DNA from: Gaeumannomyces sp. JS-464
Taxonomy: Eukaryota > Ascomycota > Sordariomycetes > Magnaporthales > Magnaporthaceae
DNA: 64,000 bases
NCBI GenBank assembly: GCA_002197995.1
Contig: NGZR01000002.1
Coordinates: 5,456,001-5,520,000, forward strand
Direction of reading: 5' to 3'
A program made the position numbers and the translations under genes. The notes beneath the pieces were generated by a model. The model saw nothing but the letters and a program-made list of their open reading frames with translations. It did no database searches and had not been told where the DNA came from. Positions 46,105 to 59,492 of the stretch are shown piece after piece (the stretch's first letter is position 1; the number at the start of each line of letters is the position of its first letter).

Positions 46105-47067
46105 GGTGGGCGGTTAAGAGCGGCGCATCGCCAGGTCAGCCAGAGGAGCGCGGTGCGCAGGTCGCGTCGCGCATGGGCAATGTGCGCAGCTTCCGCAGAT
46201 CGCGCCTGGTTGCGGTGCAGCTGGACTTGAGGCGAGAGACTGGTTGAGATGCCCGCCGGAGGAGCTGTTGGGTGGTTGGCTGCGGGTGGTCGATTTTGCG
46301 AGAGACGGGTGCCTCACACGCGCTGCCGCAAGGTTCTGAAAGGAAGAACGCGATCCAACTTTCCTGAGCTCCAACTGCAAACTCCACACGAATTGACGTC
46401 CAAGTCGGCGACTAGCACGGGACATGTCGCGAGTACAGAATTTTGCGTGGCCTAGCCTGCTGGACACCATGTAGCATGTACAAATGTGTGGGGAGCTTTC
46501 AGGTCATCCCATCCAATCATAGGCGCCACCAGAGCTCCAGGGGGTGTGGGGCTCAAGCGATTTTACGAAGCACGGCTGGCTGCGGCAAGCAAACATTTGA
46601 TGGGCGCAGCTTCTGGCGGCGCCAGGCAGGCGCGCTCAAGGCCCCCGTCGCGCTCACTTGAGAAAAGTGCAGCCTCAGGACAAGGGGCTGTTCTTTTGAC
46701 CGGCCAGACAGAATTCCATGGCGTCAATGAGATTTGATTGCTTGCGCCTTTGTGTTTCGTCCTGTTCACCGCCGCTGACGTCGGACTGATGTTGGCGTGT
46801 TCTATGATCAATTTCTTGACTTACTCTGGGGTGGCAACGATCACCGCGATACTTTAAAACGATATCGCCCACGTCGCTCGCTGGAGATCTGGCGCCTCAG
46901 TCAGTTGCCTCCAGGATCTGGGCCCGCCGCTTGGGTCAACAACCAGACTTTTCGAGTGGCACGCTTGCGTATTTGCTGCTGCCAACGGCAACTGCTGCTT
47001 ACAACCCGTACGCCTGGCAGCCTCCATAGCAGAGCCTCAGCCCAGTCTTGTCAGGGAGCACGAATCT
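46105..47067. promoter_or_regulatory. Divergent promoter region of nup192 and tel1
   Basis: The 963-bp spacer separates two outward-facing genes. Open frames inside it (46114-46811 on both strands) overlap and show no domain. No clear TATA box is present. Confidence 0.45.
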
Positions 47068-50000
47068 ATGAGCGACGTCGCAGGATGCCGCCTCGAAAGG
47101 CTCCTGCGAGGAGCGCATCCCTCGAAGACATACGCGGTACGCCCGTGACCTCATCTCATTTGCCGTGCTAGAGAGACTCGCCAAGTCTAATGGTTTTGAG
47201 ACAGTCACGATTATCAGCGGCAAAGCCAACGAACGCGCCAGCTCATTGAGAGGTACACGGATGCCCCTTTCACTGGAGCCAAATTCTGTTGGACGCACCC
47301 TGCTGACAACTGCCAGAACTGATCGAGTTCGCCTCGCGAGCTGATAGGATGTAAGTACGGGGGGCTTGCAGGCCGGTCTGCAGCGCAAGACCTCGTGACA
47401 CTAATGCGCGTCCTCAGCAAATTACTGAAGGAAAAAGTCATCCACCAACTCTTGGAGGCCATCTTCCACTGCGCTATTGCAGAGAAGACAACATACTATG
47501 GAGGCACCAAGACCACGAAGACGCAGGCCGAGAATCGGCTCGGCCTCTGCGCCGAAGCTCTCCGCACCATCCTCACTCAGCGGGCCGCAAAGTTGAAGGT
47601 CAAAGCGGCAAGGGCTGTCGTCGACCACATCACTCAGGCGCTCCCTGGCCCCGACCAGGAGTTTGTCGCGCCTCTTCGCCAGGACTACATCAAGTCCCTG
47701 GTTGTCCTCCTCGGGCGTCCCGCGAACGTAGAGCAGCTGGGCCGGAACGACGCCGAAGGTTGGCTGGCGTGTACCGACTTTTTGTGGATGCTATATCTCA
47801 GTCCTTTGGCAATGGAGACCGTGAGCCTAGCGTGCCGCCGCGTGGTTCCCCTGCTCCTGGAACTTCGTTGACAGCTAGGTCCGGCGCCTCCATCAGCCAG
47901 CGAAATGGCAAGGAGAAGGGCCTGAGGCAGCTTGAGGATATGGTGCAGTGTGTGCTGTATCTCGTATCAGCCACCAACGCCCCCCTGCGACTCCGATCCA
48001 AAGAGCTCACGGCCACGGTGGTCCAGGTGCTGCAGCTTCGCGATTTCAATGTGAGCAAGATGCACCAGGCCGCATTCGGAGCCATCAACTCCATCCTCGC
48101 CAGCCTGCAGGGTGACGACCTGACTCTGGTTGCCGGCGTCGTCCGCGACATCCTGGCTCTACTCAGCCACTGGTGGCAGCCGCACTCGTCAAAGAACGAC
48201 AAGTTGCTGAATTCAATTCGAGATGAGATTCTTCGCACAATCCTCATACTCCTCCCTCACATCGACGCCCTTGCCCAGAACCCCGAGGACCGGTCTGTCT
48301 TCGGGGGCATGGAAGAGCTCTTGGACGCGCTCTGGCTCGAGTACTCGAGGCGCGATGAGCGTGCGCATCTTCAGCTGGCCGACCTCGACTTCTCGTCTGT
48401 CCCAGCCGACTACTTTTGCACCAGGCTATTTGGTCTCCGGCCATTCCACCCATCCGCGGAACGCAGCTGGGCGGTTGTCGAGGCCATTGCGTCACTTGAG
48501 TCGATATACTCGCGAAACTCGAGACAACGGCGTCTACTGACCGTACAGCCTGAGGTGGACCAGCCACGAAAAAGGCGTCGAACGGATGAGGATCGCCATA
48601 GGCTATATCAAAGGCTGCGATCTGCCGAGGACGTGATGAAGCTTGTCGCCCTACATGCCGTGCCCTTCCAGGTTACCGTCGAGACCCCGTCGCTGGGCGA
48701 CTACTCGGACATCCTCGGCCTTCTCATGTCACTAATCAGTCATAAGCAGTCGACCATCGCCTCATGGGCGATGATTGCATGCGCGAGGTAAGCCTCTCTA
48801 TCGCTTAATTGGAAACTCTCGCTGACAGATTGCCATCTTTAGTTACGCTGCCATCCCCCTGGGTAGAGATGTGTCGCTCACGACATCCTGGTCTCAAATC
48901 TGGCAGGTGGCCGTTCGTTCCGTAAGCCACCAAGGGACCAGCCGGGCGGCGTGTGCTCTTCTCCACGCGATTCTCGAGTCGGATCTTCTGCCGTATCACG
49001 AGATTGCCGACAGTGTCAACACCGTTATCACCACGGCAGATATCAGCGGTCCTGCCGTCCTCGTCGACGCATCTTTAGTCCTCATGCTACACTTTCTGCA
49101 TCTCAGGAATACTATGCTGCCTGGAGCAAGCCAGGCCACACGCAGTCACATAATTCGATGGCTTTTCTCCAAGTGGAATCCAGGTAAGAACGCGCCAAAC
49201 AACCTCCATGTCACATCCTAGGGAATGAAGAAAGACGGCCAACTCGTATAATCATAACATAGCCGATTACGCATATGCCACGTCACACTCGCGACACGCC
49301 AATCCTCTTGACATCGTGAATCTGCTTAGAGCTTGTTTTGGGAGCCAGCCCTTCAAGTCAAACAGCTTGACCGCCGTTTTCGGGGGCATGTTTATCAATA
49401 CTGGCGGCAGCAGTCAGAGGACAGCGAAATGATGGACTATCTTGTCTTGAACCCGGCAAGCACCCGGAAACATAGCGATCGACTGATTTGCAGCTCATCA
49501 ACTCGGACTGAAGCCGGCGCGAACGTGGCTGACGCTGCAGATGCGAATGCTGCCAAAAAGCTAATCCTGGAGCTGCTCCATCCAAAACTGAGCGAGTCCC
49601 TAGGGACGGCAGAGTCTTGGGGAGGGCGTGGGTCGCACGGCGAAGGTGCTGCCCAGGTGTCTACTGAGCGCCTGCAGAGTCTTGTCTATTGTGCCCTAGT
49701 CGGGGTGATGATGCTCCCGCAGTTCGAGGGGATGAACACGACGCTGTCCAGGGAGGTGGAGACAGTGTCATCCGCCCTTGTTGACAGAATTCTCAAGGCA
49801 ATCTTGGCCGCCGGAGAAACCCAAAACTTCTCCGAGATCTGTCTCAGCTCCGTGGCCGCATATCTGCCAAGGCTGAGCGCATCCGATCTTGCGCGGTTCC
49901 GCGGAGAGAACAAGCCGCTGCTCGAGCTTTTCTCCAAACTGTCCCTAGCAATCAGCGAGAAATCCTCGCAGCAGTCGTCTAGTGCCGCGCTGGACATGAT

Positions 50001-53000
50001 GGATCTCGACGACGACTTTGGCTCACAGGCGAGCCAGGGGAGCTCCATCTCCAAGGCATCCCCGCTGCCAAGGAGTGACATCGGTGTGAGATTCAGTCGC
50101 GAAGGCTTCTACGCCGACCTCACCATGAGACTCCGACTCCTGTCTATCATGCTCGATGACGAAGGCCAGATCGGTCTAATTCCCGCCGACTTCGTCGAGC
50201 AGCTTGTGTCACTCTCGTCCGATGACTTTCTCTTCTGCCGCCGTCTCCTGCAGGACATCCTCGCCTCGGACTCTTCCATCAACCCCGAAGATGCTCGGCG
50301 TCTGGTCGAGGCCATTGGTATGATTCTCGGCGACTCGGATTACTCGACATGCGAGGTGGCGCTTGGCACATGCATCGACATGATCGAGGGTTTCATTCCT
50401 ATTTGGAGCAATGTCACCCTCGATTATCTCGACTATGGTCGGGGACCTCTACTCGTACATTGTCAAAACAGGGTTGCCTAGCAATGATCTATCACCAAAA
50501 GCGCAGGCCTGGTTTGCTGATCTCCTTTTTGCCCTGCTGGAGAAAAACTCCGATTATGGCAAGACCCTAGGGTTGGCATCCTGCCGCTCTACCCTTCTGT
50601 CTATCTTCCAAGACGGCGGCTTGTGGCTGAAGTACAAAATTGGGGCGAAACTGCCCAACATATTCGCGCTATTCGTCTTCAAGGTCCACGACAACCTATT
50701 CGTCGACATCCTCGACTGCCTGCCGGCCGATCCGGATCATCACGAGGGCATCGCGTTCCGCCTGTTTGCTCTTGCAGAAATAGCATGCCGCTGGCCCACA
50801 TTACTCAGGAGGTGCATATACCACATCTTTGAGACACCGGGAACAGTCACCAGCTCCGAGAAGCACGCAACGCGATGCCTCGCACGAGTCGCACACGTCC
50901 TGGGCCTTGATTCCCCCAAGGAGCTTTTCAGGTTGTTTACCCCACAGCTGCTGTATACATGGTTAGAGGCGAGCCCCATGGCAAACATACCCTTTGGGAT
51001 ATTCGGGTTTGCAACACTCGAGGAGCTGCTCTTTCAGGCCAGGGTAGAAACAACTGCCCTCGCGATTATGCGGGGCCAAGAGGCAGATGTCCAGGACCTT
51101 GCCAAGCGGCTGAAAATCCCCATGGCACAACTGATACAGCTAAGCTTCTCGCGGACAATGGCATACAGCATCGCCCACGATATCAGCATCCCTAAGGACG
51201 GACAGCAGATTACCAGCGAGAGCCAGGTCAGGAAGATCCTTGGCAAGGAGACGTTTTTGGAGTGCATCCATCTCAACTTTGCGGACATAGTCGGCACATT
51301 GTTCGATCTCATCGACCAGGAGGACCCAATCGAGAAGGCGTTTGCGAAGGACCCCAACCTCAGATATGCCGCCGACATAATGTCCAAGATCAAGGGCCTT
51401 GGGCATCTGGCTGTGGATCTGCCGCCGAATCAGCAGCCCATGTTCAAGGCGAAATACCTCTGTAAGGAGATCGAACATCTCTGCAGTCGCACCGAGCACG
51501 AACTGCCGACTCTCTGGACGCCAGCCCTTGTCGTGTCCATTGCTCGCAGACTCCTCAATACAGTCCATCCAGCCATGGGCCCGTTGCACGCCTGCTCTGT
51601 CATCCGGAAAGTGCGCGTCTTGGTGTGCCTCGCGGGGGCGCAGGCAACCAACTCGTACCCCCTAGAGATGCTGCTACATTCGGTGAGACCATTCATCGGG
51701 GATCCCGAATGTGCAGACGATGCTCTAGGCCTCACCCGCTACCTCGTCTCCTCCGGAGTCAACCACCTTGCTCAGGCGCCGTCCTTCCTCGCCGGTTACT
51801 CGCTGTCCACTCTGGCTTCGCTGCGCATGTTTCTAGAGTCCAGCCAGTCAAGCACCACTCAGGAGAGCCAGTTCAAGGCTACCAAAAGCAATGCCCAGCA
51901 GTTTCACTCGTGGTTCACGAAATACCTGACCGAGTATGATTCTTCTGCCTTCAAGGACGAGTCTCAACGCGCTGCTTTCAAGTCCATCACGCAATCTGCG
52001 GCGCATATTCGTGCTTCAGGGAACGCCGAGAAGGGCACTCACGAGTCTAGCCTCTTAATGGAGATCTTGAAGGACGGGGAACGCGAGCACCAACTCCTGA
52101 ACAGGTCCTCGAGGGATCTGGCGCTGGGAATGCTCTGTGGCGATTTCCAGGTGCCCTCCTCCAGCCGCACCGATATTATAGAGACGGACCGCGACGCTAT
52201 TACCCACGGAGCCATGGTATGGGAAAGCTGCAAGGCCCAGTCGCTGCAAAACGAGTATCTTACTTGGGCCGGCCGCGTGATTGGCAAGTCGTTTGCGGCA
52301 TCAGGCGAGATCCAAGAGGAGTTTCTCCGTGAATCCCGCCTCGCCGACTATAACCTGGCGGCTGCTTCGGATGCCGGCTCCGAGCAGGGCATCTTGAATC
52401 TTCTGGAGGCCTTGACAACGGACCGGGAATGTCAAACCGCCGGTCTCGCTGAGTCCGCGCTACGGACGGTCGTATCCGAGGCCGTAGCGCAACGAGACGC
52501 TACGCTGCTGATGGTGTGCCAAGAAAACCTCTCGGAGGCCCTGGTGGTGTCTTCGGACTGGTCCTTACCGCACGCCGCCCTCGGACTTTACCGAGCCCGA
52601 CCCGACCTCTGACGCAGAGCTCTTTGGGGTAGAGAGCATTGAGAGTCCGGGCTGGTCGCAGGAAATGGCAATGTACTTGGCTAAGTCGGTGCCGCAGGAC
52701 GTTGTGCTTTCCATATTGCCGCCGCTACTCCTGCGAGCAAAAGGATTTGCCGAAGAGGTCTTTCCATTTATCGTCCACCTAGTCCTGATGTTCCAGCGGA
52801 CAAAGAGCAAGTTATTCGACGCAGACTGTCCGCTGCCATCAAAGACTGGCTAGCCGTCGAGAAGCCGGGGGCAAGAGAAAACATCAAGCTTCTTCTCAAC
52901 ACGATGTTGTTCCTGCGCACACAGCCTCTGCCTAATGAGACCTCCATCGCGGATCGGTCACAGTGGCTCGATATAGATCTCCCCGCGGCTTCTGCCGCCG

Positions 53001-56000
53001 CCACGAGATGTGGCATGTTCAAAGTCGCCCTCCTCTTTGCGGAGCTGGCCTTTTCCGAGACGAGCTCTAGGGCTTCGAGGCGGTCGTCCGCCGCCCGAGA
53101 TCTAGACACTACCGACTCGACCGAGATTCTACTCAGCATCTTTGAAAATATTGACGACCCAGATGCCTACTACGGACTGCCGCAGACATCCAGCCTGGCC
53201 AACGTCCTTGCTCGGCTCGACTACGAGAAAGACGGCATCAAAGGGCTCGCATTCCGCGGAGCCCAGTACGACAGCCATGTGCGGCAGAGAGATCAACAGT
53301 CTGAAAAGGATGGCCAATCTCTTATCCATGCGTTGGGTAACCTAGGGCTTTCCGGACTTTCGCATTCGTTGCTCCAGACGCAGCAGGGCTTGGACGGCAG
53401 CGTGGTGAGCATGGACAGCACTTTCAACGCCGCGAGACGACTCGAGATATGGAATCTGCCTGTGCCATCAAATTATACCAACCACGCCGTGACCGTGTAC
53501 AAGGCGTACCAAAACATTCACCAGGCCACAGACCTGGCCTCGGCCCGACAAGCCGTCCACGAGGGCTTAGCAGGCACAGTGCGCTACCTAACAGGAAACA
53601 GCCTGAAGGCGTCAAATCTCCGTCTCAATCTCGATGTGCTGGCCGCCTTGACGGAGCTCGATGAGATCCTGGGCGTCGCGGACGCCTCTGAGCTCGAGGG
53701 CATGTTTGAGAAATTCGAGGGGCGATCCAAGTGGATGATGAGCGGAAGATACGAGGATGTGCGACAGATCCTGTCGTGTCGAGCATCAACACTAAGCATG
53801 CTTAGCCAGCAAAGCATCATCCGCGGCCCTAAAAAGCTCTCGTCGGCCGAGGCCAGGCTCGTGGAGATCCGGGCACTGCTCCTTTCGGCCGGCATATACC
53901 GTTTCCACGATGCAAACCAGGAGTCGCTCAACATTGCCACCTCGCTGAACGACCTTATCAGACCATGCGATGCCATGGGACTCAGTGTGGACGCCGCGGT
54001 GAAGGTGGAGGTGGCCAACTCGTTCTGGGACCACGGGGAAATGATTCCTTCCATCCGTATGCTGCAGAGCATAGAAAAGGACTCGGCGCTAAAGAAGCAG
54101 ACAATTCACGTCAGCCGAGCCGATCTGCTTGCCAAGATTGGGCACCAGGTCTCGGTGGCCAGGCTGGAGAGTCCAGACAACATCCAGAAGAAGTATCTCG
54201 AGCCGGCTCTTAAGGAGCTCAAGGGAGCCAACGAAGGGAAAGAGGCGGGGAAAGTGTTCCACCAGTTCGCCATGTTCTGCGACGAGCAGCTGCAGAACCC
54301 CGACAGCCTGGCTGATCTCAATCGGCTAAAGGGCCTTGAAAAGGGCAAGAGTGATGAAGTAGCGCAGCTCGAGACGCTCATACACGACACCAGGGACTCG
54401 CAGATGAAGAGCAGGTACACGAGCCACCTGGGCAAGGCCAAGCAGTGGCTCGTGCTGGACCAGCAGGAGCTGCGGAGGGTAGAGCAGACCCGGAACGAGT
54501 TTGTGAAGCTGAGCCTGGAGAACTACCTCCTCTCGCTCACGGCATCCGACGAGCACAACAACGACGCCCTGCGTTTCACGGCTCTCTGGCTCGAGCGGGC
54601 CGGCGAGGAGTCGACAAACGAGGCGGTGCGCAAGCACGTGGACAAGGTTCCGAGCAGAAAGCTAGCGCCACTCATCAACCAGCTCACGTCTCGCCTGCAG
54701 GACAACCCGTCGCTCTTCCAGCGGCTGCTCATGAACCTCGTCTACCGCATCTGCGTGGAGCACCCGTATCACGGCATGTACCAGATCTGGTCTGGAACAA
54801 AGTCGCGCACCAACAAGGAGGACGAGGTTGCTGTCCTCCGACAAAAAGCAACGGCCCGCATCGCGGATCTGCTGTTGAAGCACAAGACGGTGAATCACAT
54901 ATGGCACGCGGTGGACAGGACGAACAGGTGCTACCACCAGCTGGCCACGGAGAAGAACCCGACGCGCTACAAGCAGGGCGCCAACGTGGCGATCAAGGAT
55001 GCACAGGCGGGCCCGGCCCTCATCTCGTCGCTCGCCAAGTACCGCATCCCGCCGCCGACGATGCAGATGGACCTGCGGGCGGACCTGGACTACTCCGGGG
55101 TGCCAACCATCCTAAAGCTGGAGCCCAACATGGCGATCGCGTCAGGCATCAGCGCGCCCAAGATCATCACGGCGGTGGGCACGGACGGGGTCAAGTACAA
55201 GCAGCTGGTCAAGGGCGGCAACGACGACCTGCGGCAGGACGCCATCATGGAGCAGGTGTTCGCAGCGGTGTCGTCGCTGCTCAAGCACCACCGGATGACG
55301 CGGCAGCGAAACCTGGGGATCCGGACGTACAAAGTGCTGCCGTTGACGGCGACGTCTGGCCTGATCGAGTTTGTGCCCAACACGCAGCCGCTGCACGACT
55401 ACCTCATGCCGGCGCACGAGAAGTATTACCCCAAGGACCTGAAGGCGTCGTACTGCCGCAGGGAGGTGGCGAACGCGCAGGGGCGGACGGTCGAGGTGCG
55501 CGTTGCGGCGTACCGGCGCGTGACGGAGCGGTTCCACCCGGTGATGCGCTACTTCTTCATGGAGAACTTCCCGACCCGGACGAGTGGTTCGTGCCGGCGG
55601 CGGCTGGCCTACACGCGCACGACGGCGGCCATCTCGATGCTCGGCCACGTGCTCGGGCTGGGCGACCGGCATGGGCACAACATCCTCCTGGACCAGCGCA
55701 CGGGCGAGGTGGTGCACATCGACCTGGGCGTGGCCTTTGAGATGGGCCGCGTGCTGCCCGTGCCGGAGCTGGTGCCGTTCCGGCTGACGCGCGACATTGT
55801 CGACGGCATGGGCATCACCAAGGCCGAGGGCGTGTTCCGCCGCTGCTGCGAGTTCACCATGGACGCCCTCCGCGAGGAGACGTACTCCATCATGACCATC
55901 CTCGACGTGCTGCGGTACGACCCGCTGTACTCGTGGTCCATCTCACCCGTGCGCCTGGCCAAACTGCAGGACACGACGACGCGCCAGCGGGCCGGCGCTG

Positions 56001-56327
56001 ACGACGGCGACGACGGCCAGGCCGTGGTGGAGAGGCGCAAGGCCGTCAACGAGCCGTCCGAGGCCGACCGCGCGCTCGAGGTGGTGCGCAAGAAGCTGTC
56101 CAAGACGCTGAGCGTGACGGCGACAGTCAACGACCTGATCAACCAGGCGACCTCGGACAGGAACCTGGCTGTTTTGTATTCTGGTATGTCATCCTCCGTC
56201 AAGGCTCTCTCTCTCTCCTCTCTCTCTCTCTCTTCTCTCCTCTCTTCTCTCTCTCTCCTCTCCCCGTGCTTGTCATGTCGATCGATGTGCTGACGCAAAA
56301 GGCATAGGCTGGGCCGCATATGCATGA
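47068..56327 (+). CDS. TEL1: Tel1/ATM-type checkpoint kinase, with several frame slips
   Basis: A PI3K-like kinase of about 2,950 residues. The start at 47068 gives MSDVAGCRLERLLR. Introns are 47253-47316, 47351-47417, about 48789-48841, about 49182-49259 and 56184-56307. The last joins YSG to WAAYA and a stop, the usual FATC end. The long helical solenoid and FAT region lead to a kinase domain with KLVKGGNDDLRQD-like (lysine loop), the catalytic loop LGLGDRHGHNILLD and the Mg-binding HIDLGVAFE. Tel1 senses DNA double-strand breaks with Mre11-Rad50-Xrs2 and maintains telomeres. To read through, one-base corrections are needed near 47090, in a T run at 47779-47783, in a G run at 49382-49386, and near 50440, 52575 and 52795. 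A compensating pair at 55570-55605 changes about 12 residues. No in-frame nonsense substitution was found. I therefore call it a gene, with doubt about its integrity. Confidence 0.85.
56204..56265 (+). repeat. CT-rich microsatellite in the last tel1 intron
   Basis: A nearly pure TCTCTC/TCTCC tract fills the middle of the 124-bp intron 56184-56307. It could act as a long polypyrimidine tract; it is also prone to length change. Confidence 0.85.
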
Positions 56328-56787
56328 GGAAATCTATCGCGGCGAAGAATTAGTCTCGACACTAGATGTCGAAGTAGATGGGTGGGCTGGCTGTTTTAGC
56401 TAAATTGTGATACAGGAAGTTGGTACCTAATGATCTTATTCCGTACATAAACACAGAGGCGCCTATTCCTATTCCCTGCCTCCTAGCATGAGCGCCTTGC
56501 GGCCGTGAACACATATCCTAATGGTATATCATGAGACAAGAACCAAACATGCTGCTGGTGTGTGAAAATGCTGCCAAAACTCCATATCCCCTTTCCCGCA
56601 TCACTACAATATGAAAATGTCGCTGGAGCCCACCCGAAAATAAGCACCTTTACCTGTGCCGCGTTCTCCTCGAAGAACGACACCTCTGGCGCCCATCGCC
56701 GCCGCGGCCTGCTGGTGCTGCTGCAGGTCCTTTAGAGTGAGTTTCCACCGTCGCCGTCGCTCACCGTCCCCGGCACACCACCGGTCC
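56328..56787. other. Convergent 3' spacer between tel1 and dpb11
   Basis: Both neighbouring genes end here, so the 460 bp should hold two 3' UTRs. No gene is recognised. A minus-strand continuation of the next gene in another frame (56700-56820) is possible. Confidence 0.5.
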
Positions 56788-59492
56788 TCAACAGGGCCCT
56801 AAAATACTCGGACTGTGGTGCGTCGTAGACCAGCTCTGTCGATGGCGGCGGTCGGTCCGCCGCTTTGCCATTTCCTCATCTTCCCGGACCACGGACACGA
56901 GCGAGTCGCGCGACCCGCTGCCGAGCCCGCCGGGGCCCGACCCGCTGCCGTCCGACCCGGCCGAGGCGTTGGAGACGGCCCGTCCGAAGATGCCGCGCTT
57001 CCGCCTGCGGGCATTGCCGTTGCTGCCGCCATCGCCCTCGGCCCCGAGGCCGGCCGCCGCGGCGGTGCCGTCCAGCAAGCTTGCCAGTTGGTTTGACATG
57101 GAATGTTGCACATCGGGCTTGAGCGGGCGTGCATCCCGGGGCTTGCGGCTTTCCGGCCGCTGCGGTTCCGACTCGACCTCGGGCGTCTGTTCCCTTGACG
57201 AATCTGGGGCTTCAGAGTCTGCAACCTCGCTCAGTATCCTGCCAAGCCCCTTGCGCGCGGGAGCCGTTGTCGAGGGCTTTGGGAGCTCGTCAGGTTTGGG
57301 CGGTTGCTGGTCGTGCGTTTTTGGAGAAGGCGATTTGTTCAATGCGTTTGAGGACACCTCAGATAGTGCCGCAGAGTCATCTCGGCTCCTGGTGGCTGTG
57401 GCCGCGCCAGAGTCGTTTTTGGCCCGAGCTTCTTGTCGCGTCGACACCGTCTCGGAAGCTGCCGTTTCTGCCGAGTCCTTTGCTTGTGCTGCTCTCGCGG
57501 GCAACGTGGCGTTCGGCCTTGGTGCAGCAGCCTCGACGCCTTCGCTATCGAATGCGCTCGTGTCGATGGGGTTGATGGTGGCCTTGGAAGCCTTCTGTGC
57601 CTGCCGCCGTCTTAGGTCCGACGAGGAAGTAGACACAGACTCAGCCGCAGGTGCAGACATCATTTCCTCTCTCGACAGCCGTTCAGAAAGCCTTTCCCTA
57701 CTGAGACCCGTGTTGGACGTGATCACTTGGGTCTCTGGGGGTGTCAGGCTCTGCTTGAGCTCCGGGAACATGAAATCTTTGTAAGGAACCTTGAAGCCGG
57801 TCGATATGCACTCCCACAGCCACTCGACCTTGACGACAGGCACCTTCCAGGCCAGCGCCAGCTCGAGCTTCTGTTTCCGGATCGCCTCTACCGATGTGCA
57901 AACAAGGAGCGAGGCTTTGGGCGTGAAGCGCTCGTCGTACCGCGCGCCCAGCTGCCGGATGGCCTTGTCCACTTGGTTCAGGTCTGGGCCCGTGAAGCCC
58001 GAGGTGGAGATGCCGAGATTCTCGAACCCCACGATGGGGAAGCGAGGGAACGGGCGGCCAATGACGTGTTCATTGGGAGAGAAGAAGCGCCGCTTGTGCA
58101 GGCACTGCTCAATGAAGAATTCAGTCACGATCTCGACGCCGTTGGGAATCTGTGGGTGTGTCTCAGGCTGTGACTCTTGCGGAACGATGAGAATTCGGTG
58201 GGCGAACGAGCCGGCGGCCTGTGTCGGCGCGAGCTCCTCGAGAGTCGAGACAGTCTGGCCGCCGAGGGATAGAACAGTGTTAACTAAGATTTCGGCATGC
58301 CGCGAGCTAAATCCATGGATGTAGAAGCTGCACGAATGGAACGCGGGGCGGTCGGCGGCGAGATCAAATCGACTGGGCTCCGGTGCCTCCTGCGTGGCTT
58401 GAGTGGCGAAATGCGCCGCGTTGGACTTGCCGGCCGCTATAGGGTTATTTTCCCCAGCAGGAGGTTGATCGGCCACCGTGGATGCTTGTCGAGACACCGA
58501 TCTCCTGCTGGCAGCGGCTTGGCCACCCTCACCCTCGGCCGGCTCAACCTTGGGGGCCTGCTGTTGGCCTTGCTGTTCCCCCAGAATGTCTCCCCACAAG
58601 CCGGCCCGCTGGCTGGCCAGCTTTTGGCTTGCGGTCCGCCGTAGCTTTCTCTTCCGGTCATCGGCCCCATCGGCCGCGCCAGACGCACTAGACCCCTCCC
58701 GTGCCCGTTTCCCAAGCGGGGCACGCTTGGCCTGGCGCCGGTTCCAGGCGCCGACTCCGCGCTCCCGAGGGGGGAGCAGGGGATCGTAGCGCGACTCGTC
58801 CAGGATCATGCCGCGTTCGACGCTGTCGCGGATCCATTCGATGGACACGGTGTGAATGCCCCAGGTCTTTGCGGCCGCGTACTTTCTCCCCTCGGGGCGG
58901 TTGACGACCAGATGCGTGACCTTCCGTGTCAGGTCTCCGGTGTACTCCCCCCCGTTGGCTGTCACAGTCTCGGTTATCTCCTGGCGCTCGTGGGCGTCGT
59001 CGAATCCGGTCAAACAGATCAGCAGCCTCCCACGGTCGTTGATGGAGACCAGGGACGAGCCGTGCAGGTTGCCATCCGTCTCGAACGTCTTGAGCCGCCA
59101 GGCCCTCTCGAGCTCCCTGAAGTTGATGGGGGCGTCCTTGGTCCAGAGATCCCTCACGGCCTGGATCCAGCCGGCAGCCATGGGCAGGATGTCGGGTCGC
59201 TCCTTGGCAACATGGCGGTATTTCGGCGTGTCGTACTCGCCGACGATGAGGTGCGTGACATCGGGCGTCAGATCGTACTTGTGAAGTCCACCGAGCTCGT
59301 GGGTTTTCGCGGCAAGGTCGGACTGCAGCGTCGTTAGTCTCGGCCCCGAGATCCTGCTCCGGTCCTGAGGATCCAATGACTTACCCGCTGTTCCGGCGCA
59401 ATGCTCGTGCAGCAGACCACGATGCCTTGGAACGGGTGGGCGGGATCGAATGCCGAGTCGTCGGGGTCCGAGGAAAGGGGCGTCGACGCCAT
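56788..59492 (-). CDS. DPB11: Dpb11/Rad4/TopBP1-type multi-BRCT protein
   Basis: Exon 1 is 59492-59385 (36 residues from MASTPLSSDPDD) and exon 2 runs from 59322 to 56788 after a 62-bp intron with an ACTAAC branch site, giving 880 residues. Four BRCT domains can be seen. The first has CCTSI and LTPDVTHLIVGEYDTPKYRH, the second ICLTGFDDAHERQEI with VTHLVVNRPEGRKY and WIRDSVERG, the third YIHGFSSRHAEIL and the fourth LLVCTSVEAIRKQK with VVKVEWLWECI. The C-terminal 350 residues are disordered, rich in Ser, Pro and Ala. Homologues load Cdc45/GINS at origins by binding phosphorylated Sld3/Treslin and activate the Mec1/ATR checkpoint. It is tail to tail with tel1, another checkpoint gene. The minus-strand end could instead use a frame ending LVYDAPQSEYF just before 56740; I kept the uninterrupted frame. 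Confidence 0.88.

Noticed and set aside
54445..55740. 431-codon open frame overlapping tel1 in another frame
   Set aside because: It is Ala/Gly/Arg-rich, has no domain, and covers the Tel1 kinase region; it is a by-product of GC-rich codon use. Only the short DPDEWF part is informative, as evidence of a frame slip.
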